Assembly: GCA_023078685.1 (NCBI GenBank)
Contig: JALGAS010000003.1
Span: forward strand, 3,472,001 to 3,536,000
DNA length: 64,000 nt
Origin: Neopestalotiopsis rosae
Lineage: Eukaryota; Ascomycota; Sordariomycetes; Amphisphaeriales; Sporocadaceae
Direction: 5' to 3'
The notes beneath the pieces were generated by a model. It made no database searches, had not been told where the DNA came from, and saw nothing but the letters and a program-made list of their open reading frames with translations. Every line of letters begins with the position of its first letter. Positions within the stretch are counted from its first letter, which is position 1. A program made the position numbers and the translations under genes. This document shows positions 44,997 to 56,642 of the stretch, in pieces.

Positions 44997-46010
44997 CTAT
45001 AGCTTGGAGCGTCCATCGCGTGCCTCCTTTGCGTACTGTGCGAGCTCACCATTGAGCAGGAAGTTGGGATACCGGGTAGAAGCATCAGTTCCAGGTCCCG
45101 AGGCCGTCTTGAGTCTCCAGGCCGCACCATCCACGACCAGGACCTCGCCGTTGACGTAGTTGCCCGTGTCGGAGAAGAGGTAGACGGTGGCGTCGGCAAT
45201 GTCGCGGATCGTGCCCCAGCGTGCGAGCGGGACGCTGGCAGCAATCTGCCACTGGTCGCCCCGGTCGCCACCGGAGAGTCGGCGCATGCCCTCAGTGTCG
45301 GCAATGGCGCCGGGCGAGATGACGTTGGAGGTGATGCCGTAGGGGCCGTACTCGAGACTGACCGAGGCCATGAGGGAGTCGACGGACGACTTGGCGGCGG
45401 CCACGTGGGCCTGGAGGGGCATGCCGGTGTAGTGGAAGCTGGCCGAGACAAAGATGATCCTGCCGCCCGTCAGGCCGTCCTTGCTGGGGTTGGGGTTCCG
45501 CCTGGCCGACTCGATGAGGTAAGGGACCGTGGCCTTGATGGTGTTGAAGGTGCCCAGGACGTCAATGTCCATGACCGACTTGAAGCCGTTGGAGCTCAGA
45601 CCCGAGATGGGGGCCACGAAGTTGCCGGCGGCGCCGGCAATGACAAAGTCGATGGCGCCGAGCTCCTTGACGCAGCGCTCGGCGGCCTTCTTGAGGTTCT
45701 CGGGATCCCGCACGTCGCAGCCGCCGATGCCAATGACCCGAGCCCCCTTTCGTGCCGTGGCAATGTCCTTGGCTACTGCATCTGTCTTTTCGACATTGCG
45801 TCCGATGATGCAAGCATCCGCGCCCAGATGGACAAGGGCGCGTGTCTGCGCGCTGCAGATTGTACCGGCGCCTCCCGTGACGAATGCGACACGGCCACCT
45901 AGAGCGGCCAGTTAGCATCTGGTGATACAAGCATGAGAGTGCTTTCTAAACTTACTGAAGATGCCATCCTTCCAGACGTGGCTGAGATACTCGGACCTTT
46001 CGACGGGCAT
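44997..46010 (-). CDS. SPS19: Peroxisomal 2,4-dienoyl-CoA reductase (Sps19/DECR2)
   Basis: Exons 45956-46010 and 44997-45898 (intron 57 bp, branch CTAAC) give 318 aa. It reduces 2,4-dienoyl-CoA with NADPH so that polyunsaturated fatty acids can enter beta-oxidation in peroxisomes. Seen: N-terminal RSEYLSHVWKDGIF as in the family, cofactor loop VTGGAGTIC, IAGAAGNFVAPISGLSSNGF, FVSASFHYTGMPLQAH followed by AAAKSSVDSL (catalytic Lys), and SPGAIADTEGM. The last three residues are SKL, a textbook PTS1 import signal. The first exon is placed by splice signals and the conserved start. One CCTCGG, the core of the fungal FarA/FarB fatty-acid response site, lies about 370 bp upstream (46380-46385); a single hexamer is weak evidence. 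Confidence 0.95.
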
Positions 46011-46955
46011 TTTTCTTTTCGTTTTATAATTACAACCGTAGAAAAGAAAAGATTAAAGTATTATGATACCGGAAAAGATGGTATCGGATGGCTGCAGCGT
46101 CTTGACCAAAGCGGTGACGGTGAGAGGGTATCGACCTTGGCGATGACCCGTTTAGGTAGGTAGACGTTTGTTCGTTTATTGAACAATGTGAATGGGATGT
46201 AGTAGTGAAAGATGGGAGAGATGAAAATTGAAATGCTCAAGAGAATAGAAGTCACATATGAGAAAACCGACTTCTGTTTTTCCGTGGCTAAGACCGTTTG
46301 CCAGCAATCTGGGGTAATGGGAATTCACCTAGGTTCAATATGAGGTACAAGCTAGGGTCCTTCTCCATCACTTAAGCTACCTCGGCTAGTGGAGAAGATG
46401 CACCCATTAGTGAACAAACGGCGAGGCCCCGTGGAGTGAGTGCACGGCTTTTTACATAGATAACACTGGACCTATCGACACACTGAATGTATACATTAGA
46501 ACAAAGACTGTGTGCTCTGCTTGCTTGCCACTCGCTTGGCTCGCCTACGTTCCAGGTGCACAAGCAAGTCTGCACAAGGTGAAACGGACCGCCAGTCCCT
46601 GTGGCTGTAGCTGTAGCTGTAGCTGCAGTGATGGGATTCGTCCATCGCTTGTACAAATGCCAGTGCCTTGATTGGCGGGCTTCAGGCTCTCATGGCAGCA
46701 ACCGCTGTACGCTTAGGCTGAACTAGGTTCACGCGGTTAGCTAATACACAGCTCCAGTGACGCTGTCAGCCCACCAGAGCCCACCCGCAAGCAAGCACCA
46801 GCGCATTACCACCTGGACCTTGTTACTACAGTACATGACCTGACCACTTGTGAACCCGACGACCCTTCCCAACTTCCACCTCGATTCGCATCAAAGTTCC
46901 TCACCACCTCGAACTCCATCGCAGATTCAACCTGGCCTGAGGTCAACCCTGCATC
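46011..46955. other. Intergenic, divergent promoters of SPS19 and ATG33
   Basis: No gene is seen. It holds both promoters. TAGGTAGG occurs at 46153-46160 and a run of GTAGCT hexamers at about 46606-46624. Confidence 0.5.
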
Positions 46956-47796
46956 ATGGCGTCGAAGAAGGTGTCAATCCTCAAATTTGTCGGGACCGTC
47001 TCCCTCGGTCTCCTTACCGTAAGTTTTGAGAAGTCGACCCTGACGTTATCCTAAACGTCACACCCCACCTCGTCTGCCTTCACCCGCGCCGCCCCGCCTT
47101 GGCTTGCGACGACATCAATTCCTAGATGTTCTACAATATCCCTTGTGTTTGGAGGAGTGTGGAATGCGCAAATCCTGGGAGGCTTCTTGTCAACAAGCAC
47201 AACGGTAACTAACCAGGCTCTAGGGCACAACATATACTCTCTCAACCTCCACGATTCCACAGCTGCTCGAACTCCCATCGGCTTCTAGCGCCTCAAAGGC
47301 ATTCCGCTCTATTACCAGCACCGCTGCGACTCACCTCAACACGTTGACCGGTGTCGCTGGTTCCGCCTTTCTGCTCGCCTTTGCGCTGTCGCCGCGTGGC
47401 TACAGGCACCCGTACCTCATATACACGTCCGTCTTCTGCTTCAGCACCCGCCTGACCGACTACTTTGCCCCGACGCTGTTTGGCGCGCCCGGCGACTTCT
47501 CGCAAAAGAGGGCCGCCCTCGCCAAGGCCCGCCGCGAAAAGGCCGCCGCCCGGCGCATGGAGCAGAGCTACGAGGTCCTGGGCGTCGAGAGGGAGAGCGA
47601 CAACGAGGGCAGCAGCGAGGACGTGTTCGAGGAGGAGATCAACGGCGAGGAGGTCCGCAGCGAGGTCGAGCTCTTTGTCAAGAACCACCTGGTCCAGACC
47701 GCCCTGGCCGGCGTCGGCTTCATGATGGCCGTGGTCGGCATCTGGGGCGACGGCGTCTACGATTCCTTCAGCGAGACCGTTGTCGTTGCGCTATAA
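46956..47796 (+). CDS. ATG33: Mitophagy protein Atg33-like, mitochondrial membrane
   Basis: Exons 46956-47018 and 47224-47796 (intron 205 bp) give 211 aa. In yeast Atg33 is a mitochondrial outer-membrane protein needed for mitophagy in stationary phase. The N-terminus MASKKVSILKFVGTVSLGLL followed by a TTYTLSTSTIPQLLELPSA segment is the family's signature as I know it. Hydrophobic stretches follow: SAFLLAFALS, YLIYTSVFCFSTRL, and near the C-terminus ALAGVGFMMAVVGIWG. A Lys/Arg/Ala-rich helix and an acidic loop (RESDNEGSSEDVFEEEI) lie between. The intron is longer than its neighbours', but the TCTAG acceptor is the one that keeps frame; an extra small exon is possible. Confidence 0.8.
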
Positions 47797-49314
47797 GTTG
47801 AGTTTGGATGAGCTAGTTTATGAGAGAACGAATACATGAATAAGAGTTGAAACAAATTGGAACCAGGCACCTTGCAACTACAGTCGCTTCATTACAACAA
47901 GGACAATAGTTGATGCCGAATATTGACATGGAGTTTTTTGGCGGATGTTGTAACATCAGATTTGGGGTTTTGCTGGATTTATGGTAGACGACATACGAAT
48001 TGCTTACGGATATGCTTTGGGTGTTCCCCATTGCGAAAAACTCTCGACTTATTAAAACATTTTGAATCCAACTATCTACAATTTCGAGCAAAACGGGCAG
48101 ATGTAATCTATTATTCCGCAACGTGACCTGGTGCAGGATGTCCACCGTCAGATATGATCGTTGGGCTCTGATCAGTTTCGCAGAATCCCATACTAGACTT
48201 ATATGGTTGTCTCGAATACAGAAATGGTATATGTATCTACCCTTTGTTGGAAGCTCTCAAGCTGTGTACGGGTTATGTTTTCATTATCAACTCTCAAATC
48301 AGTGGTAAGTAGAAGTTATCTAACGAAAATATGGTAACAAGAGCCAAGTTTGTTACCACTTACTCTTTTATGCCAGCTCAGACTTCGCAAACAGCTTTGT
48401 CAACTTATCCTGTAATCGAGTTTCTAAAACCCCAAGCCGTAGATCTGCATAGAGTAACATGGTTAACAACAGTTGGATACATGAGATTGACCTCCTGTTG
48501 GGGTATTACGTGTATCTTTCATCTTGTAGTAACATATATAATATGACCACAACAGTCTGATTGTAGAGAGAAGCAGGACCCAAATTGATACGATGCGATG
48601 AATATACTGATCTGGCAACAAGATTGCAATCATAATCGCATGCCTACTATCGATCCACCAGGAAATGCCGTGACACTTGATAAGAACCAGATCTCCCGGG
48701 TGATAATGCGGTCGGAAGAAGTGATATTCATTTGACATCTATCACTGGCGGCAAAGACCCTTGAAAGCATGCCACGTCGACGACAGCCTTATTGCTCTTT
48801 CAAATGACATTGCGCATACCCGACCAGATAATCGACCCTGAATCTCCACAGCGGTCCCTCCTATTGGGGTTGTGCGACTGTAAGTGACGGGTTGTCATGT
48901 ACCACTGCCAATCGGGTAACTGCTGGCTTATGCTCGACCCCTGCGCCTCATGCACGTCTCTTGGAGACCATGCCGCTGAAAACAGCTATTTGTTTACTTG
49001 GACGTTTTGAGGTCTCACGGTTCTTCTCAAAGCAGTACGGGACGAATTCTTGTTCACGATAATTATTCTGAATATGAACTTTTTGAATATTGGTGCACTT
49101 TGAGAGGCGTCATGTCCCCATCTCCACATCTTAAAAACCCCTCGATTTACAAAACTTTGCTCACAGCCTCATGCCAAGCTGATGTTGTCAAGAGTGTATA
49201 GCACTAAATACAAGGTTCAGTATGTCTTACTTGATTCCCGCTGTCACAATCCACTTCGCCTAGTCATGCTGACATCTTGTTGCGAATCGCCCAGAAATCC
49301 ACTTCGGCTGAAAG
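47797..49314. other. Intergenic, moderately AT-rich
   Basis: About 1.5 kb without a supportable gene. Open frames are short and without domains. Confidence 0.45.
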
Positions 49315-49524
49315 ATGGTCAAGCCAAACGACACCATCGCCTTGATTATAGCCTTTCATATTATCCTCCTTGTGCTTATATCATGGGGACTCATGAAAGT
49401 TTTACGTCGAGCCAAAGGAGGTTCCATCACATCGACTTACGACACGTCGACCGAGAGCTACAGTTCGGTCTCTGAAGAAGTCGTCCAACCGCCACCACCG
49501 CCTGCCGGGATGCGCCGACCATAG
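49315..49524 (+). CDS. Possible 69-aa single-pass membrane protein
   Basis: This ATG-started frame of 69 aa has one clear transmembrane segment (IALIIAFHIILLVLISWGLM, residues 8-27). A basic KVLRRAKGG follows, the positive-inside side. The cytosolic tail is Ser/Thr-rich (SITSTYDTSTESYSSVSEE) and ends in a proline run (PPPPPAGMRRP). The orderly layout argues against chance, but the length is short and I recognise no family. An upstream exon is possible. Confidence 0.45.
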   Translation: MVKPNDTIALIIAFHIILLVLISWGLMKVLRRAKGGSITSTYDTSTESYSSVSEEVVQPPPPPAGMRRP

Positions 49525-50494
49525 CACGAGCCTTCATGGACAGCAAACAATAATTTCGAGTTCAAGAGCCATCGCCAACATGGGCCACGAAACTACCCTC
49601 GATGGTTCGCCGGCAATCCTCAAAATTATGGCTCTTCTAAACGTCTCATAGATGTGGCTTGCATAATCCTTCAGCACTTACTCGGCACCATACATCAGCG
49701 AGCGGTCTATGTGATATCTGTGGCAATTCCTCCGAATACTGCCAGAGTAATTCCAACATTCACAATTAGCATATTTATCAGCGACAAGCATCTATCATGC
49801 ATTATATTGGAGAAAGGTCTTGAAGTTTTGATCAGGTGCAGGTGGATACGGACGTAGGATTGTGATAGCTAGGGGCAACAACGCTGCTGTGGTTGCTTCT
49901 AATTATGAAGATGGAATGGACTGGGGCTGAACATTTCCGGACGAGACGAGGAACAGTTCGATTTCCCATTTCTAATCTGGCAAGGGCCGACTTTGCTGCG
50001 CTTTCACGGGTGAGGATGGCTTTCTGGCTGATTTGATACGTGGCTCTAGACAAGCGATCCTCGCGATCGAGACTTATGAAGGACGAAATTTGATCGGACA
50101 ACAATCATCAGTTCAATAACCTCCCCGACCAACATGCCATTCATATTTGCGAAGAAACATAATATTGCCTGAGTCAAATGAGCCACTAGCTGTGGATCTC
50201 AGCCGACGAGTCTGTGAATATGATAAATCACTAGTCAACAGCCAAATTGAGCCTTCATTACAATCAAAACGTTATGATGGTTGCGAGGTGAAATTTCAGT
50301 TTCCCTCCAACTTCGTCCCATGAGATCCAGCTGAGTACACGTACACCTAGTACAGTACGCGCTGAGAAAATCACAGACCAATCAAAGGAACTATGTATCA
50401 GTATTGCACATTCCACACCTGCTGGGATGAATGCAGGCGTAAAAGGCACCAGCACAACCAGCGAATAATTAACGATGTTGGCCTGGTCCGGTAT

Positions 50495-50770
50495 GCATGT
50501 CAACCTGATGACTACCCACCCATATGCATGCGAGATTCTCGCCGTCAGAGCGGGCTTTCACTGCAATTTTAACCCTCACGAAGGGAGTGATTGACTTGCC
50601 CACAAAACAAGAGACAGTCAAAAAGCAGCGTATCTGAATAAGGTGCATGTCCTTTTGATGACTATTCACAAGCCCGTATTAGTTGCTCACCGCCATTCAG
50701 AGATTGCTTTCATTGCAATTTTAGATCTCACGAAGGGGATTAGCCTCACCACTTGCTGCAAACAGAAGAG
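50495..50770. repeat. Imperfect tandem duplication, about 150-bp period
   Basis: Unit 1 starts at 50495 and unit 2 at 50645. Matching blocks in order are GCATGTC, TGATGACTA, TTCA(C/T)TGCAATTTTA and CTCACGAAGGG, then TTGCC/TTGCTG and ACAAACAGA-type ends. Divergence between units is substantial, so the duplication is old. Function unknown. Confidence 0.6.
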
Positions 50771-50780
50771 ATGAGAGAGG

Positions 50781-50812
50781 TTTTTTTTTTTTTTTTTTCA
50801 TTTTTTTTTTTT
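50781..50812 (+). repeat. Poly-T tracts (18 + 12 nt)
   Basis: 18 T, then CA, then 12 T. It directly follows the tandem duplication. On the minus strand this reads as a long A tail, as would be left by a retroposed sequence, but no retroelement is seen. Confidence 0.8.
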
Positions 50813-51206
50813 CATGGCAGATGGACCCGAGGATTTAAAGAGAGAATTTCTCCTATGGATTGAGAATTTGATTTTAACTGGGAATAATAAGAAGGGCAAC
50901 AACAAAGAAAGAGAGCACTCGTCAACTTGTGATCAATCGCCCATGGGACTCTTCGCACTCCGAATTCTTGTCACAAAATGTGGTAAAACTGAAGACCAAG
51001 GCGCTGATGTGCACGCTTGCCATGAAGGTAGCTCGTAATAATGATACGATGATTTGCCAACGATCTCTAAAAGTCTTGATTAACTACCGATGGCGTTGAT
51101 GCGCTCAAAGCACATGGCCAATGAACCTTTCTTTTTCTTTTGAGAGCAACGCCAAACTCCGATGCGATACATAAAAAGCCTTGACAAAAGATTCGCCAAG
51201 AAGGAA

Positions 51207-52210
51207 TTATTTCTTGCTCTTAGGCGCCTCCTCAGCGTCGTCACCAGCCACCTCGTCGTTCATATCCCTGGATCTCTTGAGACCCTTCATCTTTCTGGTC
51301 TGGAGCTCGCCGAGATCTTGTCTGCCCAAGTGTATTCTGCCGAGCTTGTCACCCATGGAGTCGGTCGTCACGTTCTTCTTGGTCCTCTCCTCGGTGGTCC
51401 TGGCCTTCTTCATGGCCTCCTTCCACATGGCCTCCTCGGGCTCCTGGACTCTGCCCACTCTAAAGTCCATGCGGGGACCCATCTCCTCGACCTCGACTCG
51501 CGGCATCTTTTGGCCGCTGCGCTTGGTGGAGATGAGGTAGACTCTGAGGTGGATGACGGGCTTGTCGTTCTCGCCGACGGGCTCCTCGGCGGAGATGGAG
51601 ACCATGTACTGCAGACCCTCGACGTCAATCTTGTCGGAGCCCTCGCCCTTGAAGAAGTCGAGGAAGAAGCTCTTGGCCTGGGTGTACTCGTTGGAGACGG
51701 GGCTGTCAAAGGCGGTGCCCGCAAAGACAATCATGGGGCGCAGGCCGACGGCGAACTTGCGGCCCTTGAACTGGTCAATCTTGCGGTGGCTCTCGGGGTC
51801 GAGGTGGAGCTCGAGCATGTCGAGGGTCTTGTGGCCAAAGAGGCGGACCATGGTCAGGGTGTGCGGGCGCTTCTTGGAGCTGCTGCCAAAGACCATGAGG
51901 GAGGCGTCGTTCTTCTCGGAGAAGAACTCGAGCGAGGCGGGGTCCTCGAAGGGGTGGATGGCGTTCTTCTTGGTGAACTTCTTGGCTAGGGGGACGCGCA
52001 GCTGGTACAGGTCGGTGATGGCATCCTGGACAATCTGCGAGCACGAGGTGCCGCGCAGGAAGAGGCAGGTCTTTGGGTTCTCGATGGCCTTGGGGGCCTT
52101 TTTCTCGAGCGCGCGCTTGGAGCGGGCGTTGCGGGGTTTTCTAGATTACTGTTAGCTGTGCGCAAGAATGCGATCATGCTTGTAAGAAAAGCTCACATTT
52201 GTCTAAGCAT
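51207..52210 (-). CDS. RPF2: Ribosome biogenesis protein Rpf2 (Brix domain)
   Basis: Exons 52197-52210 and 51207-52140 (intron 56 bp) give 315 aa. Rpf2 with Rrs1 brings 5S RNP (5S rRNA, uL5, uL18) into 90S/pre-60S particles in the nucleolus. Seen: the family start MLRQIKPRNARSKRALEKKA, the Brix domain from about residue 30 (CLFLRGTSCSQIVQDAITDL; SLMVFGSSSKKRPHTLTMVR; GLRPMIVFAGTAF), and a basic C-terminal tail (MKGLKRSRDMND, then acidic, ending SKK). The first exon is only 14 nt (ATG plus three codons and two bases). It is accepted because it restores the conserved N-terminus exactly at GTGAGC/CTAG sites. Confidence 0.95.
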
Positions 52211-55200
52211 GTTGACTGATTGTGCTGTATCTGGCGCAATGTGAGGCTTGATACAGTACAGTATGGCGCAGGCGAGGGGACTTTCAGAATAGAAAACTTT
52301 CTTATCGGGCTGCCAACGATAAGCGGAAAGTGCAGGGTGGAACTAAAGTTTGGCGGGGCGATTCCGCTCCCACGCAGCTTGAGAGGCATGCGACCCTCGA
52401 GCTTTCAATGGTGGAGCACCATTGCGAGCCATGTTCTAGTGGCACGTACTTCGTAGAGGTACTATATTTTACCGTCGGCACTGGCACCATGAATAGAGTA
52501 CTACGAGATTCCAGCCACTATACTTCAAACTGTTTGCATGAAGCTGGCCTGCTAGAATATGGCCATATTAGAATCATAGATTGTGTTCAATTCCACTCTA
52601 CTGGACACGTCACCAGGCGCATGTGTTCATGCAAGCCGTCAGTGTACATCGTAATCCAGACTCCAAAGTCAGTTGGCATCATTTGCGTATAATTAATTCT
52701 TAAGCGACGTCATTCAAGAACACAAACTGTGTTGCTCATGAAAATGTAGACCAAGGGTAGTTTTCAAGGACGTGACAAATGCAATTGAAAGTCTGCAAAC
52801 CCCTTGACTCTTTTCCCAATCTCTTCCCGGCTCGTTGAAGCATTTTCTCGCAGTGGGGCTGCTTTACAGGCTGCCATACTCGCTCGCCACGCAGAAGTCG
52901 CTTGAATTGGTCATTCATATATCATACTCTAACCACGGCCAGCAGAACTAATGCGGCATGCTATGTGTTTCCTCATATCATGTCAGCCTCTCTGATTTCT
53001 TATCACTACTCATTTTTCATCGGAAATCAACCAAGTAACACCGTATGCTGGGATTCTTTTCCACTTTATAGCCTCGATAAGGATTCCCCTTTTTTCCTCC
53101 CATTCTGCTTGAGATGAAATTCCATTCGTCGCTTTACATTTAAGGAGAATTGTATTATTTGTAGGCTTAGGTATCAATCGTTCCAATAAGTGAAGCCTTT
53201 TGCTCACTCGGGTGAACGTGCTCGACTATTGAAGTGAAAGATGATTCAAATAGCCGGATTAGCGAAATGAAGCCCCTTGAGCACTTGGTTCACCAGGTTG
53301 CGGTCGCGGAAAAACAGTCATCTGAGGTGATCAGCGAGTCCCACGGGTACAAAGTATGGGAAGCATATCCTATTCGTTGTTGCAGAGAGCACATGACTCT
53401 TTCCAAGGAGATCCCACAAAGATTGTCAAAAGAATGGCAATGGCGACACCCGACGGTAACCGGAAAGAAATGCGCAGACCATTGTCGATACTGTTGACAG
53501 AACAATCGACATAGCGAGCAGCCAGATATGCTCATCTGCCTCGACAGTGATGCAGTATTGTTGCGGGGTCACGCCGTTTGATCTTTTCGGTTGAGAAACA
53601 AATACCATGTCCATCGTATATCCAGCCGTTTTTGGCCATGGTTGGCATGCATCAGCCAATGACCACGCCGAACGCGATGACTAAGCGCGAAAGTAGCCCC
53701 CTTATTGCAATCATTTCTTTCTCTCTTTTTTAGATTGTATTGACGCAAGGGTTGAATTGATCCCCTCATCCAACGTATGTTGTAATATGCTGGTTCCTCG
53801 TTCCACCTCCATATGATATGGTCGACCACGTATCGAGGCTGTGACGTCACGGTTGTATATCGCTCAGCATATTGTCACGGTCATCCTGGCTATGCGAATT
53901 TCGTTCTTGTGGAGGTATCGTCCCGTATATTCGGGCCGTACACCTCGTATCATTCATTCATTGGATATCCTCTGTGCCTAGACACCGAGGCCCAGACAAC
54001 AATGTGTTCTATTTTCTCCAGCTATCCTCGGCTGTCTAACCAAGAAGATCTGGCGCATCAAGAATTAGGTAACGTCCTAAACTCGGGTACCTGTTCTTAC
54101 TAGTGCAGATGGCATTTCCGATGAACGGGAAGCCTCAGCTGGGTTGGCTGGATTATCTACACTACTGTCAGCCCTGCATCAACGGATCCGAGCCACCCGG
54201 AGGCCCTGCATTTAGCTGTGGAGTCGGTAATCAGCTTCCCCTGTCCTCAAGACTACAGATCATTTCGGGGGGTCGGACTGGTACCAAATTCTGTATCCTC
54301 TCTACGCTTATGGTTGTTTCAACATTGGTGACGCTTTGCGAGCTATGCGAGATGGCGAAGCGGGCTCGGAAAGCCTCATTGTTCCGCAATAAGCACCTCT
54401 ATAGAGAGGGATTCGGCAGCATAGCACAAGCTCACGAATCGCAATAGTCCAAAAGCTTTCGATTGCGAATGTGCTTGTGGCAGCTGTCATCTAATAAGTC
54501 GTGGTCCGGACCAGCACCGGTACTGGTCTGGATACAACTTAGCTTGCCCCCATTCGCAGCACTATTGTACACATCAGATGGCGGCTTAGCCTAAGGTGAA
54601 AGAGACATCAATAGTCGCGCTGACCAAGCTGTCGCGATTCATTGCCGGCTTGCTCAGTCTGGCCGCCCATACTAGATACTAATCTCATCTATCGAGGTCA
54701 AGACCAATGATGGCGCTCTGAGTATGTTTGCTCACTTGACCTTCCCATCTAGACATACTACTTTGTGGTGGGCTCCTAAGCTACGAACCAAACAGACCAT
54801 TGAGCCCAGAGTTATTGTCCGAGTTTAGCATGTCCAGTGCCGATATCTCTGCATTTTCCCCACTGCCCACTGTGCTGAACTGTTGACAATGAGACCTGCA
54901 ACATTATAACTTGCAGGCTTGTATTTGCCATGTGTACCTGAATACCTGAATGCCTGAAAGTTGAAGCCAGAAGCCTCAAAGTTGAGACAATATTTAGGGC
55001 GGTGTGCTGGCCAATGCGCTCCCCAGACTGCTCGACCCATATGGGAACACGAAAAGATCTGATTGTATCCATACACCTTTGAAATATCGATGTTCTTGAG
55101 CAACAGAGCCACTGACAGCCCTCCAAAGCCCCCTTCTCGGACCCTCTTCTCGGGTCCATGGAAACCAGGTGCGTAGTACACAAGACACAATACATATGTA

Positions 55201-56642
55201 GGCAGGGGGGGCGGTGAGTGAGAGCCTGAAGCATCCACACAATGCACAAGTTTGGGAGAACAACAAAACAAAACACATGGCCAATTCGCTGTGATTTACG
55301 CCCGCTGATTCACTTGCATGATATATTTCGAGTAGAGACATGGCGCGCCACGCAGATGCGGTGATTCCTTTTAGCAGTAGAAGTGACATTTAGCTGAGAA
55401 AAAAAGACCCGAGATGCTCTTATTTGGTTGGTGTCTCTACCCGCACGTGCATGTGCCTGCCCATTAGTTAGAGTTCAGCCGCTAACAAGCCATCAATGAT
55501 TATTACAGCGGCTTTTGTGACGTCTTGAAATCATTCCCGATCACAGACAAAGGACAGCCAGCCAGTTTGCAACCTTTTGCGTTACCCCCTTTCACCTGCA
55601 TCCATCTGTAAAATACATTCTGGGGGGACGTACTCTGTACTGTAAATCATTACCGCTTCCCTTCGCATTCCCTCGCACAGGCAAGAGCGCAGTTGCATCA
55701 CCATTAGTGGTCTTCATCTTAGTACATGGTCAACCCCCAGTCGACTGAGCCTTGGGGCTAATATACCTAAGGTGCGACCGGACTCGGATCCCAACAAGAC
55801 GAACGAGGTTTCTTGGGCGTGTGACGATGAACATGACATATCGATGCTGTATTCTTTCTTTCTTGCTTGTCTTCCCCTCTCTTCCTCTTCTCTCCTGTCT
55901 AAGAACCCACCGCACGGCCTTTCAAGTTGAGTGTGACCAAGTACTATCCCATATTATTATTAGACTCTGCTGGGACACCCTTCCGAACGGTTAAGTCTTG
56001 GGTCCAGTCCATCCATCTACTTAGCGGCAGCATCACCAGTGCTTGAAACCACGACCAGCGAAAGGCTACCCACATCGTCTGTTGCCCAAATCCACCCCCG
56101 TCCCTTCGCTCCGTCGCTGGCGAATTTTCCCTACCTACCAAACCTAGGCTTGCGATCTCTCTTAAGTGCTTGCCTGCGCAGATCTGCCTGTCGTTATACC
56201 TACTTGCTCCTCTTTTTACCCATCGTACACGCACTGCATCTTCTCTAGAGGGTATTTCCTCGTCGTGGTTTCCTTTTGGTCCTATATAATATACTTCCCC
56301 TGCCTGCGCCGACAGACCTAAAAGCTTACTGTAAGGGGATACCCTACCTTAATACCTACCCTCGCTCGACGTACGACCGGCCTCTGAAACGCGGCCCCGT
56401 CCGCCACAAAAAGATTAGGTACAGCAATTTGACTACTACAGTACATACATACCACCTGCAGATACTGTAGCAGCAGCAGCTCAGCACACATTTCGAAACT
56501 CACCTGCAAAGCAACTGCACTGCACTGCACTGCGCTGTAGCTGTAGCAGTAGCATTAGCTGGGGGAGGGGAGGAGACCCACGTGTTGTCTGCCTGCCTGT
56601 CACTGGAATTCCTGTCTCGTCTCGTCTCGTCCCAGCCATGAG
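52211..56642. other. Long intergenic region
   Basis: About 4.4 kb with no confident gene. Two neighbouring plus-strand frames (53813-54103 and 54103-54447), the second with a hydrophobic FCILSTLMVVSTLVTLCEL segment, could be a small gene, but no intron of usable length joins them. The last 700 bp are a CT-rich promoter/leader of the DUF1765 gene, with CCTACCTA at 56130-56137. Confidence 0.4.

Larger units (their letters stand above)
49525..51206. other. Intergenic with local duplication and poly-T
   Basis: No gene is supported. It contains an imperfect tandem duplication (about 50495-50770) and T runs at 50781-50812. The plus-strand frame from 50814 (Asn/Lys-rich) is not convincing. Confidence 0.45.

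Noticed and set aside
46380..46385. CCTCGG fatty-acid response element upstream of SPS19
   Set aside because: A single hexamer is expected by chance at this distance; not listed as a separate regulatory site.
49932..50104. Small minus-strand frame near 49832-50104 as a gene
   Set aside because: Low-complexity, no start context, no domain; likely chance.
53813..54447. Two adjacent plus-strand frames as one small gene
   Set aside because: The only GT...AG pair at the junction would be about 35 nt, too short, and neither frame shows a family motif.
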